A stretch of DNA of 64,000 nucleotides from Ferrimonas sp048263965 (GCF_048263965.1 NZ_JBLXDO010000011.1:62001-126000); one strand, 5' to 3'. Shown: positions 52,347-61,960, counted from the stretch's first letter. Notes: a model not told the origin generated them from the sequence alone. Translations and numbers: made by a program.

Positions 52347-53726
52347 TTACGCCTTGAGGTCCTTCACCAGGCCTTCAATCACCGTGGCCTGCTGAGCGAT
52401 GCGTTCCACGTTGGAGGCGCTGTCGCGAATCATCCCCACCACCTCATGGGACTGGGCACGCACCCGCTCAAGACTGGCGGCGATCTCGGCGGCCACACTG
52501 CCCTGCTGAGTTGCCGCGGCGGCAATCTCGGCGCTGCGATCGGAGATGGTGACATTCAGACCGCTGATCTGCTCAATCTCACCATGAACCGCAGACATCA
52601 GTTCCTGGCTCTGGTGGGCATTGTTCACCGTGCTCTCGGTCACCTGCAGCAGCCCCTTGCTGTGGTTCTGCAACCCTTCCACCATTCCCTGGATCTCCAC
52701 GGTCGCCTGTTGAGTGCTGCTGGCCAGGGTGCGGACCTCATCGGCCACCACGGCGAAGCCTCGCCCCTGCTCCCCGGCGCGGGCGGCCTCGATGGCGGCA
52801 TTCAACGCCAGCAGGTTGGTCTGCTCACTGATGGCGTTGATGGTGGTCAGTACCTTGCCAATCTCGACAGTGCTGGCATCCAGATCGGTGACGGCGCGCT
52901 GGGCCTGTTCAATCTCCTGAGCCAGGTCGGCGATGGCGCCACGGGTCTGGTCCACCTTCTGCTGGCCCTGGTTGGAGGCCTGAGCGGCATCCTGGGTCAG
53001 GGTGGAGGAGTCTTCGGAGTGAGCGGCCACTTCACGAATGGAGGCTTCCATCTCGACACTGGCGCCAGCCAGACCATCGATCTGTGACTGCTGATCTTCC
53101 GCCAGCACCTCGGACTGCTGGCTCATGGCCGCCAACTCATTGCCGATACTGGTCAGCAAAGAGGCGGCGTTCCTCATCTCCAGCACCAGCTGCTGCTCCC
53201 GCTCGGTCACCTTATCGATGGTGATCGCCAGCAGGCTGAACTCATCCCTCACCGGGAAGTAGTTCAGACGTTGCACCAGATCGCCGTCGGCCAGGTTATT
53301 CAGCGCCTTATAGGTACTGAACATGGCACCGCCGATGAAGGTCATGATGTAGTAACTGGTCATCAGGCTCAGCAGCAACAGGGCACCCAGCAGGGTCCAC
53401 TGCCAGCCTGACACCTGGCTGAGCAGGCCAGACTCAGGTTCAGCAACCACCTGGTAGTTGCTGCCCTGCCCCTCGACCCTCAAACCACTCTCTTTAAGCA
53501 GCGTCCGGGCCTCGTCGGCAGAAACGGAGCCGGCACTCAGCAGTTGGGACACCAGTTGTTGTTGTTGCAGGCTTTCCAGTTTCTGTGACTGGTTGGATTG
53601 ATGGGTCAGGACCCAACCGGCAAACAACAGGGTAATCAGGGGAAGCAGGAACAGAAGGTAAAATTTCTCTCTCAGGTTCAGGTGGATAAGCCACTTATCT
53701 ATCCAACGGAAGGCAACTTCTTTCAT
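52347..53726 (-). CDS. Methyl-accepting chemotaxis protein
   Basis: The 459-residue protein has a membrane helix at about 22-42, a short periplasmic region of about 65 residues, a second helix at about 109-133, a HAMP-like linker (YKALNNLADGDLVQRLNYF), and the MCP signalling domain with the conserved hairpin tip EQTNLLALNAAIEAARAGEQ (about 314-333). It transmits signals to CheA/CheW. The very small sensor region suggests sensing in the membrane or by a partner protein. The ATG at 53726 was preferred to an earlier start because it begins just before a basic, amphipathic N-terminus. Confidence 0.93.
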   Translation of the reverse strand: MKEVAFRWIDKWLIHLNLREKFYLLFLLPLITLLFAGWVLTHQSNQSQKLESLQQQQLVSQLLSAGSVSADEARTLLKESGLRVEGQGSNYQVVAEPESGLLSQVSGWQWTLLGALLLLSLMTSYYIMTFIGGAMFSTYKALNNLADGDLVQRLNYFPVRDEFSLLAITIDKVTEREQQLVLEMRNAASLLTSIGNELAAMSQQSEVLAEDQQSQIDGLAGASVEMEASIREVAAHSEDSSTLTQDAAQASNQGQQKVDQTRGAIADLAQEIEQAQRAVTDLDASTVEIGKVLTTINAISEQTNLLALNAAIEAARAGEQGRGFAVVADEVRTLASSTQQATVEIQGMVEGLQNHSKGLLQVTESTVNNAHQSQELMSAVHGEIEQISGLNVTISDRSAEIAAAATQQGSVAAEIAASLERVRAQSHEVVGMIRDSASNVERIAQQATVIEGLVKDLKA

Positions 53727-53873
53727 TCCGACCACTCTCAGAATTCGACTAAGAAACAGACCAGCAAGAGACACGAATGCGCATATACCGATCCCCTAAA
53801 ACCCGCCCAGTATATAACGTCGCTGTTACAAGAAAAGCCCGACCTGTATCTAATTTAGTTTCCTTGTTGTATT

Positions 53874-54536
53874 TCAGTTACTTTCCCGAAAGGTTCGGCC
53901 CAATCTTTCGATCCACCAGTCGATGGCCCCCTTGATACCGGCAATAGGATCCACCAGGTTATCCAAATCCTTATCGCCTTGACGCCTGTCGATGGCCGCC
54001 ACCAAAGGCTCACCTGTGGCACCGTCTCTCACCAACAGCTCCACGGTGCCTTCACCCACATTAGTGTGTTCACCGGTCACCACCTTGGACAGGGTGGAGA
54101 TCCCAAGCCCCACAGGCAACAGAGTGCTGGTGACCGCCAAGATGGGGTTGGGGGTTTCGATGTTGGTCAATGCCAGACTCAGCCTCAGGGTCTGGGCATC
54201 GGCCTCCTCCACCAGCGTAAAGTGACCTTCGAGGCGCTTCAGCAGAGCCTGAGTCAGATACTCGGTCAACTCCACCACTTGATCTTCATTCAGGGGGTAA
54301 TCCTCATCCACCACTACCCAGACCTGGTCCAGCTTGATTTTGTTGTAGTTTTTCAGTTTATCTTTAAAACTTTCCATTGAGCTGATCCCTTTACCTGCCC
54401 ACACCAGGTCAACACCACCAGGGGGGCCTGGGCGGAAATCATCGAATCCCTGGAACAGGGCATGATGATTATTTTGAGGCGATGCGGCACAACCCAACAG
54501 GATTGTGGTCAATAGCATAGGAAGGACCCGTTTCAT
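53874..54536 (-). CDS. DUF3313-like lipoprotein
   Basis: The 220-residue protein starting MKRVLPMLLTTILLGC has a lipobox LLGC (Cys16) and a mature region with TLRLSLALTNIETPNP and GEGTVELLVRDGATGEPL (about 159-176), matching the DUF3313 pattern. It is an exported lipoprotein of unknown function. It is divergent from the photolyase operon; 67 bases separate the two starts. The ATG at 54536 was chosen because the upstream extension has no signal-peptide sense. Confidence 0.8.
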   Translation of the reverse strand: MKRVLPMLLTTILLGCAASPQNNHHALFQGFDDFRPGPPGGVDLVWAGKGISSMESFKDKLKNYNKIKLDQVWVVVDEDYPLNEDQVVELTEYLTQALLKRLEGHFTLVEEADAQTLRLSLALTNIETPNPILAVTSTLLPVGLGISTLSKVVTGEHTNVGEGTVELLVRDGATGEPLVAAIDRRQGDKDLDNLVDPIAGIKGAIDWWIERLGRTFRESN

Positions 54537-54603
54537 GGAGTCACCGTAGACAGATAGAGAAGGGCTACAATTTAACTTAAACAGAAAGAGCAGTGAAACT
54601 GAA

Positions 54604-55896
54604 ATGACTATTTTGGTGCTGTTTGAACACAATTTGAGGCTGGATGACAATCCCCTTCTGGCCAGGGCCGCGCAACTCGGCGGGGAACTATTGTGCGTTT
54701 CCCTGGGTGACCCCCTGGGTCAGCCTGGCTCCTACGGCCTGAGACGGATTGGACACCGACGCCAACACTTTCTGCACCAGTCCCGACAAGAGCTGCACAG
54801 CGCTCTAACCAGGCTTGGGCAACAACTGGTGCTGATTCGACAACCGGTCATTCCTGCCCTGTCCCGGCTGATTGAGCGTCACGACGTTACCCACCTGGTG
54901 AGACAACGCCCCCTGGCCAGCAACGAACAGGCGCTGAGCTGGTACCTCACCCGCCGCCACCCCGGCCTCAGTCTGCAACATGTGGATGGCCATACCCTGT
55001 TTGATCTGGAGCAACTCCCCTTCGACATTGAAGATCTTCCCCCCAGCTACAGCGCGTTTCGCCGTGCCCTGCAGCCAATCAAAGTGAGAGCGCCAACGCC
55101 AGCCCCCCACAGCCTGCCCGCGCCACCACCGGAGGTCACTCCCTGGCCCCACATCAGCCAGCACAGAGTCCGCCCCTTTATCGGCGGCGAATCTCAGGGG
55201 CAGAGACAGTTGGCCCACTATCTGGATGGTCCGGCTCCTGGACACTACAAGGAAACCCGCAACGATCTGGAGGGGTGGCAGAACTCCGCCAAGTGGTCAC
55301 CCTGGCTGGCAGCGGGATGCCTGTCGCCCCGACGCATCTGGCAGGCCCTGTGTCACTACGAGCTGACTTGGGGCGCCAACGACTCCACCGAATGGCTGAA
55401 AAGAGAGCTGTTGTGGCGGGAATACTTCCAGTGGTACGCCATGAAATGGGGTCGGCGACTCTTTCAGTTCGGGGGCATTGGCCAGAAACGGCCTCTCACC
55501 AGCTTCTACCCGACCCGGTTCATCCAGTGGTGCCAGGGCACCACCCCCTACCCCCTGGTAAACGCCTGCATGCATGAGCTCAACGAAACCGGCTACCTCT
55601 CCAACCGCGGCCGCCAATTGGTGGCCAGCGCCCTGGTCAACGAGTTGCAACTGGACTGGCGCTGCGGGGCGGCCTACTTCGAACAGCAACTTATCGACTA
55701 CGACGTCAGCAGTAACTGGGGAAACTGGCAGTACATCGCCGGCGTCGGTGCCGATCCCCGGGGCGGACGCCACTTCGACCTGGATAAGCAGAGCAGGCTG
55801 CACGACCCCAAGGGGCATTACACCCACAAATGGCGAGGTGATAACCCCGTGGCACTCGCTAAGAGCCCCGTTGATTGGCCAGAGGATGCGCCATGA
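54604..55896 (+). CDS. DASH-type cryptochrome/photolyase
   Basis: The 430-residue flavoprotein shows the photolyase N-terminal domain (LRLDDNPLLARA near residues 11-22) and a FAD domain with KWSPWLAAGCLSPR, LLWREYFQWYAMKWG, TGYLSNRGRQLVASALVN and YDVSSNWGNWQYIAGVG (about 364-380). The last two are characteristic of the cry-DASH subfamily. Such proteins repair cyclobutane dimers, mainly in single-stranded DNA, and may have light-sensing roles. Its stop overlaps the next gene by four bases (ATGA), forming a light-repair operon. Confidence 0.93.
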   Translation: MTILVLFEHNLRLDDNPLLARAAQLGGELLCVSLGDPLGQPGSYGLRRIGHRRQHFLHQSRQELHSALTRLGQQLVLIRQPVIPALSRLIERHDVTHLVRQRPLASNEQALSWYLTRRHPGLSLQHVDGHTLFDLEQLPFDIEDLPPSYSAFRRALQPIKVRAPTPAPHSLPAPPPEVTPWPHISQHRVRPFIGGESQGQRQLAHYLDGPAPGHYKETRNDLEGWQNSAKWSPWLAAGCLSPRRIWQALCHYELTWGANDSTEWLKRELLWREYFQWYAMKWGRRLFQFGGIGQKRPLTSFYPTRFIQWCQGTTPYPLVNACMHELNETGYLSNRGRQLVASALVNELQLDWRCGAAYFEQQLIDYDVSSNWGNWQYIAGVGADPRGGRHFDLDKQSRLHDPKGHYTHKWRGDNPVALAKSPVDWPEDAP

Positions 55897-57437
55897 CCCC
55901 AACCCTCAGGCTGGTCCTCGGGGACCAGCTCAATGCCCATCACTCCTGGTTCCAGCAGGTAGAGCCCAACTGCCTCTACCTGCTGGCTGAGTTGAAACAG
56001 GAAACCGACTACGTCCGCCACCATCTGCAGAAAGTGGCAGCCATCTTCCTGGCCATGGAGGCCTTTGCCCGCCATCTCAGAGCCCAGGGTCATCAGGTGC
56101 TGCACCTGACTCTGGACGAAACCCAGAGGTTCGACTCCCTGCCTCAATTGCTGATGCACCACTGCGCCCTGCATGAGGTCACCAGGCTGCAGTACCAGAC
56201 TCCCGATGAGTTTCGCCTGGAACAGCAGCTGGCCCAGATGCGCCTTCCGGGCATTGAGGTCGACAGTGTAGAGAGTGAACACTTTCTCCTGCCCCGTTCG
56301 GCGATTGCCGGCTACTTTCCCTCAGACCGGCCCCTGAAGATGGAAACCTTCTACCGCAGGATGCGACGAGAGCATGAGCTGTTGATGGAAGGGGAGAAGC
56401 CCCAGGGAGGACAGTGGAACTTCGACGCCCGAAACCGCAACCCCATCAGCGACATGGAAGCCCTGGCGGTTCCCAGTCCCTGCCTGTTTGCCAATGATTG
56501 CCGCTCTACCCTGGCACGCATCGAACGTCATGGCATCGACACCCTGGGGCACTGTCCAGAGCAGTTGATCTGGCCAGTCACCCGACTGCAGTCCCTGCAA
56601 CAACTCCAACACTTCTGCCGCTACCTGCTGCCGCACTTCGGACAATTCCAGGACGCCCTGACGGAAACCGGCCCCTACGCCTGGACCCTGTATCACGCCA
56701 GGCTCTCCTTCGCCCTGAACACCAAGATGCTGCACCCCATGGAGGTGATCCGGGCTGCCATCGCCGCCCATGAACACCACCCTGAAGAGATCGCCCTGGC
56801 TCAGGTGGAGGGGTTCGTCCGTCAAATACTCGGATGGCGGGAGTATATCAGGGGGATCTACTGGAGCCGGATGCCCGGCTACCAGCACCTCAATTGCCTG
56901 GAGGCCGATCGGGCCCTGCCCTCCTGGTTCTGGAACGGGGACACCCGGATGCGTTGCCTCTTCCAGACCATAGGTCAGTCACTGGATTACGGCTACGCCC
57001 ACCACATTCAACGGCTGATGGTCACCGGCACCTTCTGCCTGCTGGCCGGCATCGACCCGGACGAGGTGGACCAGTGGTACCTGGGGATCTACGTCGATGC
57101 CTTCCAGTGGGTTGAGCTGCCCAATACCAGGGGGATGAGCCAGTACGCCGATGGCGGGGTGCTGGCCACCAAACCCTACGCAGCCAGTGCCAACTACCTC
57201 AATAAGATGGGTAACCATTGCCGCAAGTGTGTCTATGATCCCAAGGCCAAGGTCGGTGACAACGCCTGTCCCTACAACAGCCTCTACTGGCACTTCATCA
57301 ACCGACACAGCGACCGCTTCGCCCACCACCCCAGGATGGGCATGATCTACCGTCACTGGTTCGGCATGGATCCACAGCAGCAGGAAGCGGTACTGGCTCA
57401 GGCGGAAAGCTACCTGAGCGACCTTGATAGCCTCTGA
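55893..57437 (+). CDS. Iron-sulfur photolyase (FeS-BCP/PhrB type, probable 6-4 photolyase)
   Basis: The 514-residue protein belongs to the bacterial cryptochrome/photolyase group containing a [4Fe-4S] cluster. The four ligands are at Cys355, Cys443, Cys446 and Cys459, spaced as in Agrobacterium PhrB (recalled positions 350, 438, 441, 454), and His370/His371 (YAHHIQRL) are at the position of its repair histidine. The N-terminus (RLVLGDQLNAHHSWFQ) and C-terminal YNSLYWHFINRH fit too. PhrB-type enzymes repair (6-4) photoproducts. The ATG overlaps the cry-DASH stop and AGAGGA precedes it. A bidirectional terminator lies about 100 bases after the stop. Confidence 0.93.
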   Translation: MTPTLRLVLGDQLNAHHSWFQQVEPNCLYLLAELKQETDYVRHHLQKVAAIFLAMEAFARHLRAQGHQVLHLTLDETQRFDSLPQLLMHHCALHEVTRLQYQTPDEFRLEQQLAQMRLPGIEVDSVESEHFLLPRSAIAGYFPSDRPLKMETFYRRMRREHELLMEGEKPQGGQWNFDARNRNPISDMEALAVPSPCLFANDCRSTLARIERHGIDTLGHCPEQLIWPVTRLQSLQQLQHFCRYLLPHFGQFQDALTETGPYAWTLYHARLSFALNTKMLHPMEVIRAAIAAHEHHPEEIALAQVEGFVRQILGWREYIRGIYWSRMPGYQHLNCLEADRALPSWFWNGDTRMRCLFQTIGQSLDYGYAHHIQRLMVTGTFCLLAGIDPDEVDQWYLGIYVDAFQWVELPNTRGMSQYADGGVLATKPYAASANYLNKMGNHCRKCVYDPKAKVGDNACPYNSLYWHFINRHSDRFAHHPRMGMIYRHWFGMDPQQQEAVLAQAESYLSDLDSL

Positions 57438-57537
57438 AAAGCGGCAGAGAGAGGGGCCGGCAAATTGTCAGCGCTTTTCTGCCACCGAACAGGGTTCTCA
57501 GCTTCCTGGGTACTACAGGCGCAGTACTGAAGCCATA

Positions 57538-57563
57538 AAAAAACCCGGCACAGGCCGGGCTTT
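57538..57563. terminator. Bidirectional terminator between the photolyase operon and gsk
   Basis: Stem CCCGGC/GCCGGG with loop ACAG is flanked by seven A and by TTTT, between convergent genes. Confidence 0.88.
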
Positions 57564-57582
57564 TCTTTGCGCGGAAAGCGAA

Positions 57583-58884
57583 TTACCGCTCCCAGTAAGC
57601 CTCTTCCAGGCTGTCCTCACGCTCAGGCAGCGCCCGGGACAGTCGCGGAGAGTGCTGGGCCAGCACCTCGTAGCTCACACGGTTGGCGTACTTGCAGATC
57701 TGAGAGAAGGAGGAGTAACACAGCCCATCATAACGATGCTTGCTGGAGGTGGGCAGGTTCTTCTTGTGATAGAAGTTGGCCGCCATGTCGTGCAGCAGGG
57801 CAGACAGGGCGCCGTCACCGGCACCATTGGTGTTGCGGATCTTCTCCGGGCCGCCCATGAAGGGGGCGATGTGGGAGAACACCTTCAGCGGCTGCTCGCA
57901 GTCCTCTTTGCGCATGGGGCGGGAGAACTCGTACTGGTTGAACTCGGGGATGGAGCCTGGCAGCAGAGTGTGGCTGGTGGGGCGCTTCACCTCGTCGCTG
58001 GAGTAACCGGCCATGTAGAGGCCGGCAGGACCCGCGGTGCACAGCACCAGATCACACCACTCCAGGGTCTGTTCACAGGCCAGCAGGATGTCCCGCTTAC
58101 CGGTCAGCGCTTCCGCCTCCTCCTCGTTCATCGCCAGTACGTCCACATGGTCATTGATGAACTCCTGCCACCACTGGGGATCCTCTTCGATGAGGAAGCG
58201 GGTACCCAGGGTCAGTACCACAGGCACGCCAACCTCTTTGGCGTAGGCGATGGCGGTCATGGCGGCATCGGTAATGGGGTCATCACCGGCACGCATCAGG
58301 TAGGCGGTCAGCACCAGGGCGGCGCCACTCTGCACCAGGGTCTTGTCGATGAAACCCGGGGTCAGCTTATCCATGGCGCCCTTGGAGATGGCGAAGGTAC
58401 GCTCACCGCACTGGCTGATCAGGGTGAAACAACGACCGATGGGGCCGTCCACCGGCTCCAGGTGGTTCAGATCCACCCGGCTGGAGGTGGCGCTCAGATA
58501 ACGGTAGGCGTAGCTGCCAATCAGGATATTGCGGCTCATCACCCCAAACAGCACCGAGCGGTCATCCGCCAGGGTGGAGTAGTTGTGCAGGGTGTTGCCG
58601 ATGGTGCCACCGGCAAACTCATTGGTGACCAGCGCCTTGCCCTTCAGCTCCTCATAGAGGGCGTGAGCGGCGGCGTCGTCGATCAACATGGAGTTGCCTT
58701 TGCGCAGTCCGTGGCGGGCGATAAAGTCGTCATCGACCTTGGCTTCGATATCCACCAGGGTCTGATCGATGCCGGTAATGTGAATGTTCTTGGGACGAAT
58801 GACCGGATTCAGTTCATTGGTCAGCGGATCACGGGCGTCGACAGGAAAATAGTGCTTTGACTTGCGTTGGCCAGGGAATTTCAT
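57583..58884 (-). CDS. gsk: Inosine/guanosine kinase
   Basis: The 433-residue protein matches E. coli Gsk (434) end to end: MKFPGQRKSKHYFPVDARDP at the start, GIDQTLVDIEAKVDD, FAGGTIGNTLHNYS, PIGRCFTLI, LAMNEEEAEALTG and NTNGAGDGALSALLHD with the catalytic Asp, then YANRVSYEVL. It phosphorylates inosine and guanosine for purine salvage. The ATG at 58884 was chosen to match the family start. The order gsk-hemH-adk-htpG follows E. coli with the aes gene missing. Confidence 0.97.
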   Translation of the reverse strand: MKFPGQRKSKHYFPVDARDPLTNELNPVIRPKNIHITGIDQTLVDIEAKVDDDFIARHGLRKGNSMLIDDAAAHALYEELKGKALVTNEFAGGTIGNTLHNYSTLADDRSVLFGVMSRNILIGSYAYRYLSATSSRVDLNHLEPVDGPIGRCFTLISQCGERTFAISKGAMDKLTPGFIDKTLVQSGAALVLTAYLMRAGDDPITDAAMTAIAYAKEVGVPVVLTLGTRFLIEEDPQWWQEFINDHVDVLAMNEEEAEALTGKRDILLACEQTLEWCDLVLCTAGPAGLYMAGYSSDEVKRPTSHTLLPGSIPEFNQYEFSRPMRKEDCEQPLKVFSHIAPFMGGPEKIRNTNGAGDGALSALLHDMAANFYHKKNLPTSSKHRYDGLCYSSFSQICKYANRVSYEVLAQHSPRLSRALPEREDSLEEAYWER

Positions 58885-59030
58885 TGGGCGGTAACCATGG
58901 CAGAAAAGGAGCGAAACGTCCTTGCTAGTGTAGACCCCGCCTTGCGTCATTGCGCTCCCTGGCGGGGTGACCCTGCCGGACCCGTTACGGGCCCGGATTG
59001 GCGCGGGATTCTAGCAGTTGCCGGTAGGGA

Positions 59031-60017
59031 TTACCAGCTCTGCATCTCGGCCTGGATCAACTCAGACATCATCTGGATGTGATCCGGCTCGGCATTGAGA
59101 CAGGGAATAAACTGGTACCCCTTGCCGCCCGCCTCGATAAACTCCTCTTTACCCTCGATGGCGATCTCCTCCAGGGTCTCCAGGCAGTCGACAGAGAAGG
59201 CCGGAGTGATGATGTCGATAGAGGTCACCCCCTGTTTCGGCAGGGCTTCCAGGGTTTCATCCGTGTAGGGCGTCAGCCACTCCTCCTTGCCGAAACGGCT
59301 CTGGAAGCAGGCCATCCACTGTCCCTGGGACAACCCCAGGCGCTCGGCCACCAACTCGGCGGTGTGCAGGCACTGACTCTGGTAGATGTCACCCTCATCC
59401 ACGAAGCGCTTGGGCACTCCGTGGAAGGAGAGCAGCAGCTTCTGGCCACGCCCCTTCCTGTTCCAGTGAGACTGGATGCTGCCCGCCAGGGCACTGATGT
59501 AGGCCGGATGGTCGTGGTAGTCACGCACCAGGCGGGTGTGGGGAATGGTGCGCATCTTGGCAAACTCCGCCGCCAGGCCATCAAACACCGCACCCGTGGT
59601 GGAGCAGGAGTACTGGGGAAACAGCGGCAGCACCACCACCTTGTCACACCCCTGGGCCTTGAGGCTCTCAAGGCCATCATTCAGGGAGGGGGAGCCATAG
59701 GTCATCCCCAGGGCCACCGGCACCTTGATGCCCATGTCCTGCTCCAGGCGCGCCTCCAGGGCCTTCTGCTGCTCCAGGGAGATCACCATCAGTGGCGAGC
59801 CCTGCTCCTGCCACACTGACTGATAGGCTTTGGCCACTTTCTTGGGGCGGAAGGTCAGGACGATGCCGTTGAGGATGGGCCACCACTGCCAGCGAGGCAG
59901 GTCCACCACACGGGGATCGCTGAGAAACTGCTTGAGGAAGGCGCGAACCGCGCTGGGAGTCGGGGCATCGGGTGTCCCCAGGTTAACCAGCAGAACGCCG
60001 GTAGTGCTCTTGTCCAT
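59031..60017 (-). CDS. hemH: Ferrochelatase
   Basis: The 328-residue protein has the ferrochelatase pattern: VLLVNLGTPDAPTPSAVRAF at the N-terminus, MTYGSPSL, VVLPLFPQYS, LLSFHGVPKRFVDEGD with the active-site His, and the second metal-binding motif VDCLETLEEI with its conserved Glu. It inserts ferrous iron into protoporphyrin IX at the inner membrane. The ATG at 60017 was preferred over the adjacent TTG three bases upstream; AGG precedes it at 8 bases. It lies downstream of adk on the same strand, with the adk terminator between. Confidence 0.96.
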   Translation of the reverse strand: MDKSTTGVLLVNLGTPDAPTPSAVRAFLKQFLSDPRVVDLPRWQWWPILNGIVLTFRPKKVAKAYQSVWQEQGSPLMVISLEQQKALEARLEQDMGIKVPVALGMTYGSPSLNDGLESLKAQGCDKVVVLPLFPQYSCSTTGAVFDGLAAEFAKMRTIPHTRLVRDYHDHPAYISALAGSIQSHWNRKGRGQKLLLSFHGVPKRFVDEGDIYQSQCLHTAELVAERLGLSQGQWMACFQSRFGKEEWLTPYTDETLEALPKQGVTSIDIITPAFSVDCLETLEEIAIEGKEEFIEAGGKGYQFIPCLNAEPDHIQMMSELIQAEMQSW

Positions 60018-60101
60018 CAATGAAACCTATCCAAAATTGGCCTGACGCCAGTATACGTGAGACTGCAGAGTTTGGTTTAACAATTGCCTGAATAGACAAC
60101 G

Positions 60102-60128
60102 AAAAAAGCCCGCTGATCGCGGGCTTTT
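60102..60128 (-). terminator. Rho-independent terminator of adk
   Basis: On the minus strand stem GCCCGC/GCGGGC with a 5-base loop is followed by six T, 39 bases past the adk stop. Confidence 0.9.
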
Positions 60129-60166
60129 CGAAAAGAATCACATTTTGACGCAGAGTCAGTGGCAGC

Positions 60167-60811
60167 TTAGGCCAGCAGCTCGGCAATCTGACCGGAAACC
60201 TCGGTCACGGCCTGGGTGCCGTCCAGCTTGTGGTACTTGTTCAGGCCCTGCTCAGCAGCGGCGCTGTAGTAGTCCACCAGAGGCTTGGTCTGCTCGTGGT
60301 ACACGGCCAGGCGCTTACGCACGGTGGCTTCTTCGTCGTCGGCACGGATCACCAGCTCTTCGCCGGTCACGTCATCCTTGCCTTCCGCCTTAGGCGGGTT
60401 GTACACCACGTGGTACACACGACCGGAGCCAGGGTGCACACGACGACCGCTCATGCGCTCTACGATAACCTGGTCGGCAACGTCGAACTCAATCACATGA
60501 TCCACGTTGATACCGGCGTCCTTCATGGCGTCAGCCTGAGGCAGGGTGCGGGGGAAACCGTCCAGCAGGAAGCCATTGGCACAGTCATCCTGTGCAATAC
60601 GCTCCTTAACCAGGCCGATGATGATCTCATCGGAAACCAGTTGACCTGCGTCCATCACCTTCTTGGCTTCCAGACCCAGGGGGGTACCAGCCTTGATGGC
60701 TGCTCGCAGCATGTCACCGGTGGAGATCTGGGGAATCCCGTACTTCTCCATAATGAATTGGGCTTGAGTTCCCTTTCCGGCGCCCGGCGCTCCCAACAGG
60801 ATAATGCGCAT
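60167..60811 (-). CDS. adk: Adenylate kinase
   Basis: The 214-residue protein has the P-loop in LLGAPGAGKGTQAQF (about residues 5-19), ISTGDMLRAAIKAGT, the NMP-binding FLLDGFPRTLPQAD, and a LID domain in the long form (GRRVHPGSGRVYHVVYNPP). It interconverts ATP, AMP and ADP. Length equals E. coli Adk (214). A strong ribosome-binding site AGAGGA precedes the ATG. Confidence 0.98.
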   Translation of the reverse strand: MRIILLGAPGAGKGTQAQFIMEKYGIPQISTGDMLRAAIKAGTPLGLEAKKVMDAGQLVSDEIIIGLVKERIAQDDCANGFLLDGFPRTLPQADAMKDAGINVDHVIEFDVADQVIVERMSGRRVHPGSGRVYHVVYNPPKAEGKDDVTGEELVIRADDEEATVRKRLAVYHEQTKPLVDYYSAAAEQGLNKYHKLDGTQAVTEVSGQIAELLA

Positions 60812-61011
60812 TCGACAGTCCTCTCACTATTTCTCTTGACTTCTGATCCGGCGATCTTGGCACAGCCCAAGGTGGATGTGAAGGGCAGTTAAGGTAGACT
60901 TTTGGTTAATTCAGCGCGATATAGTTCACTGATGGTCAAAATTCATTAACTTTCATGCCATAACCGCACTGGCAATCAGTGGTAGGGTTATTATTAGGGG
61001 CAATACACTAA

Positions 61012-61035
61012 CAAGCCGAGCGTAGGCTCGGCTTG
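61012..61035 (-). terminator. Hairpin after ybbN
   Basis: A perfect 10-bp stem CAAGCCGAGC/GCTCGGCTTG with a 4-base loop begins 23 bases past the ybbN stop. On the minus strand the following T content is low (TTAGTG), so it may be a weak terminator. Confidence 0.6.
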
Positions 61036-61058
61036 ACGATTTTGACGGTTTTGCAGCA

Positions 61059-61913
61059 CTAATACAACAGGCTGTACAATTTTCTGCGGTATTGATTGGC
61101 CACAGGGTCGCCCTGCCCCAATGCGTTCACAATGTCCATAAACACCCGCCGGGCTTCGCCATCTGCGGCGGTCATGTTGCCCTTGAGCAGGGCAAACAGT
61201 GCCTCCAGTGACTCCTCCTGACGCCCCGCCTGATTCAGGGCCACCGCCAGCTCCACCACCACCTCAGGTTGATCCGGATTGGCTTCAAGCTTGGTCTGCA
61301 ACGCCCGAATCTCCGGAGTGTCCGCCGCCTGCTGAGCCAGCTCCAACTGAGCCATCAGCACCCGGTACTGGCTGTCCTGATCCGCCATGGGGATGGTCTC
61401 CAGCAGCGCCTCGGCCTCACCGGGACGCCCCAGTTGCAGATAGGCTTCCGCCAGGGCCAGCTTGACCTCGCTGTTCTCCTCCAATGCCAGGGCATCACGC
61501 AGCAGGGGCAAAGCCTCATCCCACTGCTTCTGCTCCGCCAGAGCCTGGGCCTGCTCCAGTTTCAGCTGCCACAGCTTAGGCAGGTGCTTCTCCAGCATCT
61601 GCTCCACCATGGCATCGGGCTGGGGTCCGGCAAAGCCGTCAACACTCTGGCCCTTGCTCAGTACCAGCACCGTAGGCAGCGCCTGGATGCGGAAGTAGCC
61701 CGCCAGCTCCATCTGGGTATCGCAGTTGACGTTGGCCAGAATGAACTGGCCGGCGCGCTCGGTGGCCAGGCGGGTCAGCAGGGCGGTCACCGGCTGGCAC
61801 TCTGGCGCCTGTTCAGAGAAGAAGTTCAGCACCACAGGGCGGTCCATGGACTGATCCACCAACTGCTGAATGTTCTGTGCGTTCGCTTCGAGGATCTGTG
61901 CTTGCTGTTGCAT
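61059..61913 (-). CDS. ybbN: YbbN/CnoX chaperedoxin (thioredoxin domain plus TPR)
   Basis: The 284-residue protein has an N-terminal thioredoxin-like domain and TPR repeats from about residue 115. The usual CxxC is APEC here (only the second Cys, residue 39), just as E. coli CnoX has SQHC, so it is not a normal thioredoxin reductant. CnoX holds oxidised unfolding proteins and delivers them to GroEL/DnaK. It lies 47 bases downstream of htpG on the same strand, consistent with heat-shock co-expression, and AGGA precedes its ATG. Confidence 0.94.
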   Translation of the reverse strand: MQQQAQILEANAQNIQQLVDQSMDRPVVLNFFSEQAPECQPVTALLTRLATERAGQFILANVNCDTQMELAGYFRIQALPTVLVLSKGQSVDGFAGPQPDAMVEQMLEKHLPKLWQLKLEQAQALAEQKQWDEALPLLRDALALEENSEVKLALAEAYLQLGRPGEAEALLETIPMADQDSQYRVLMAQLELAQQAADTPEIRALQTKLEANPDQPEVVVELAVALNQAGRQEESLEALFALLKGNMTAADGEARRVFMDIVNALGQGDPVANQYRRKLYSLLY

Positions 61914-61926
61914 ATAGGGTCCTGTG

Positions 61927-61949
61927 GGGCCGGAGGCTGGCTCCGGCCC
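61927..61949 (-). other. Hairpin between htpG and ybbN
   Basis: On the minus strand the 9-bp stem GGGCCGGAG/CTCCGGCCC with a 5-base loop ends just before the ybbN ribosome-binding site AGGACC. No T run; it may tune read-through or mRNA stability. Confidence 0.45.
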
Positions 61950-61960
61950 GGGTTAGGGTA

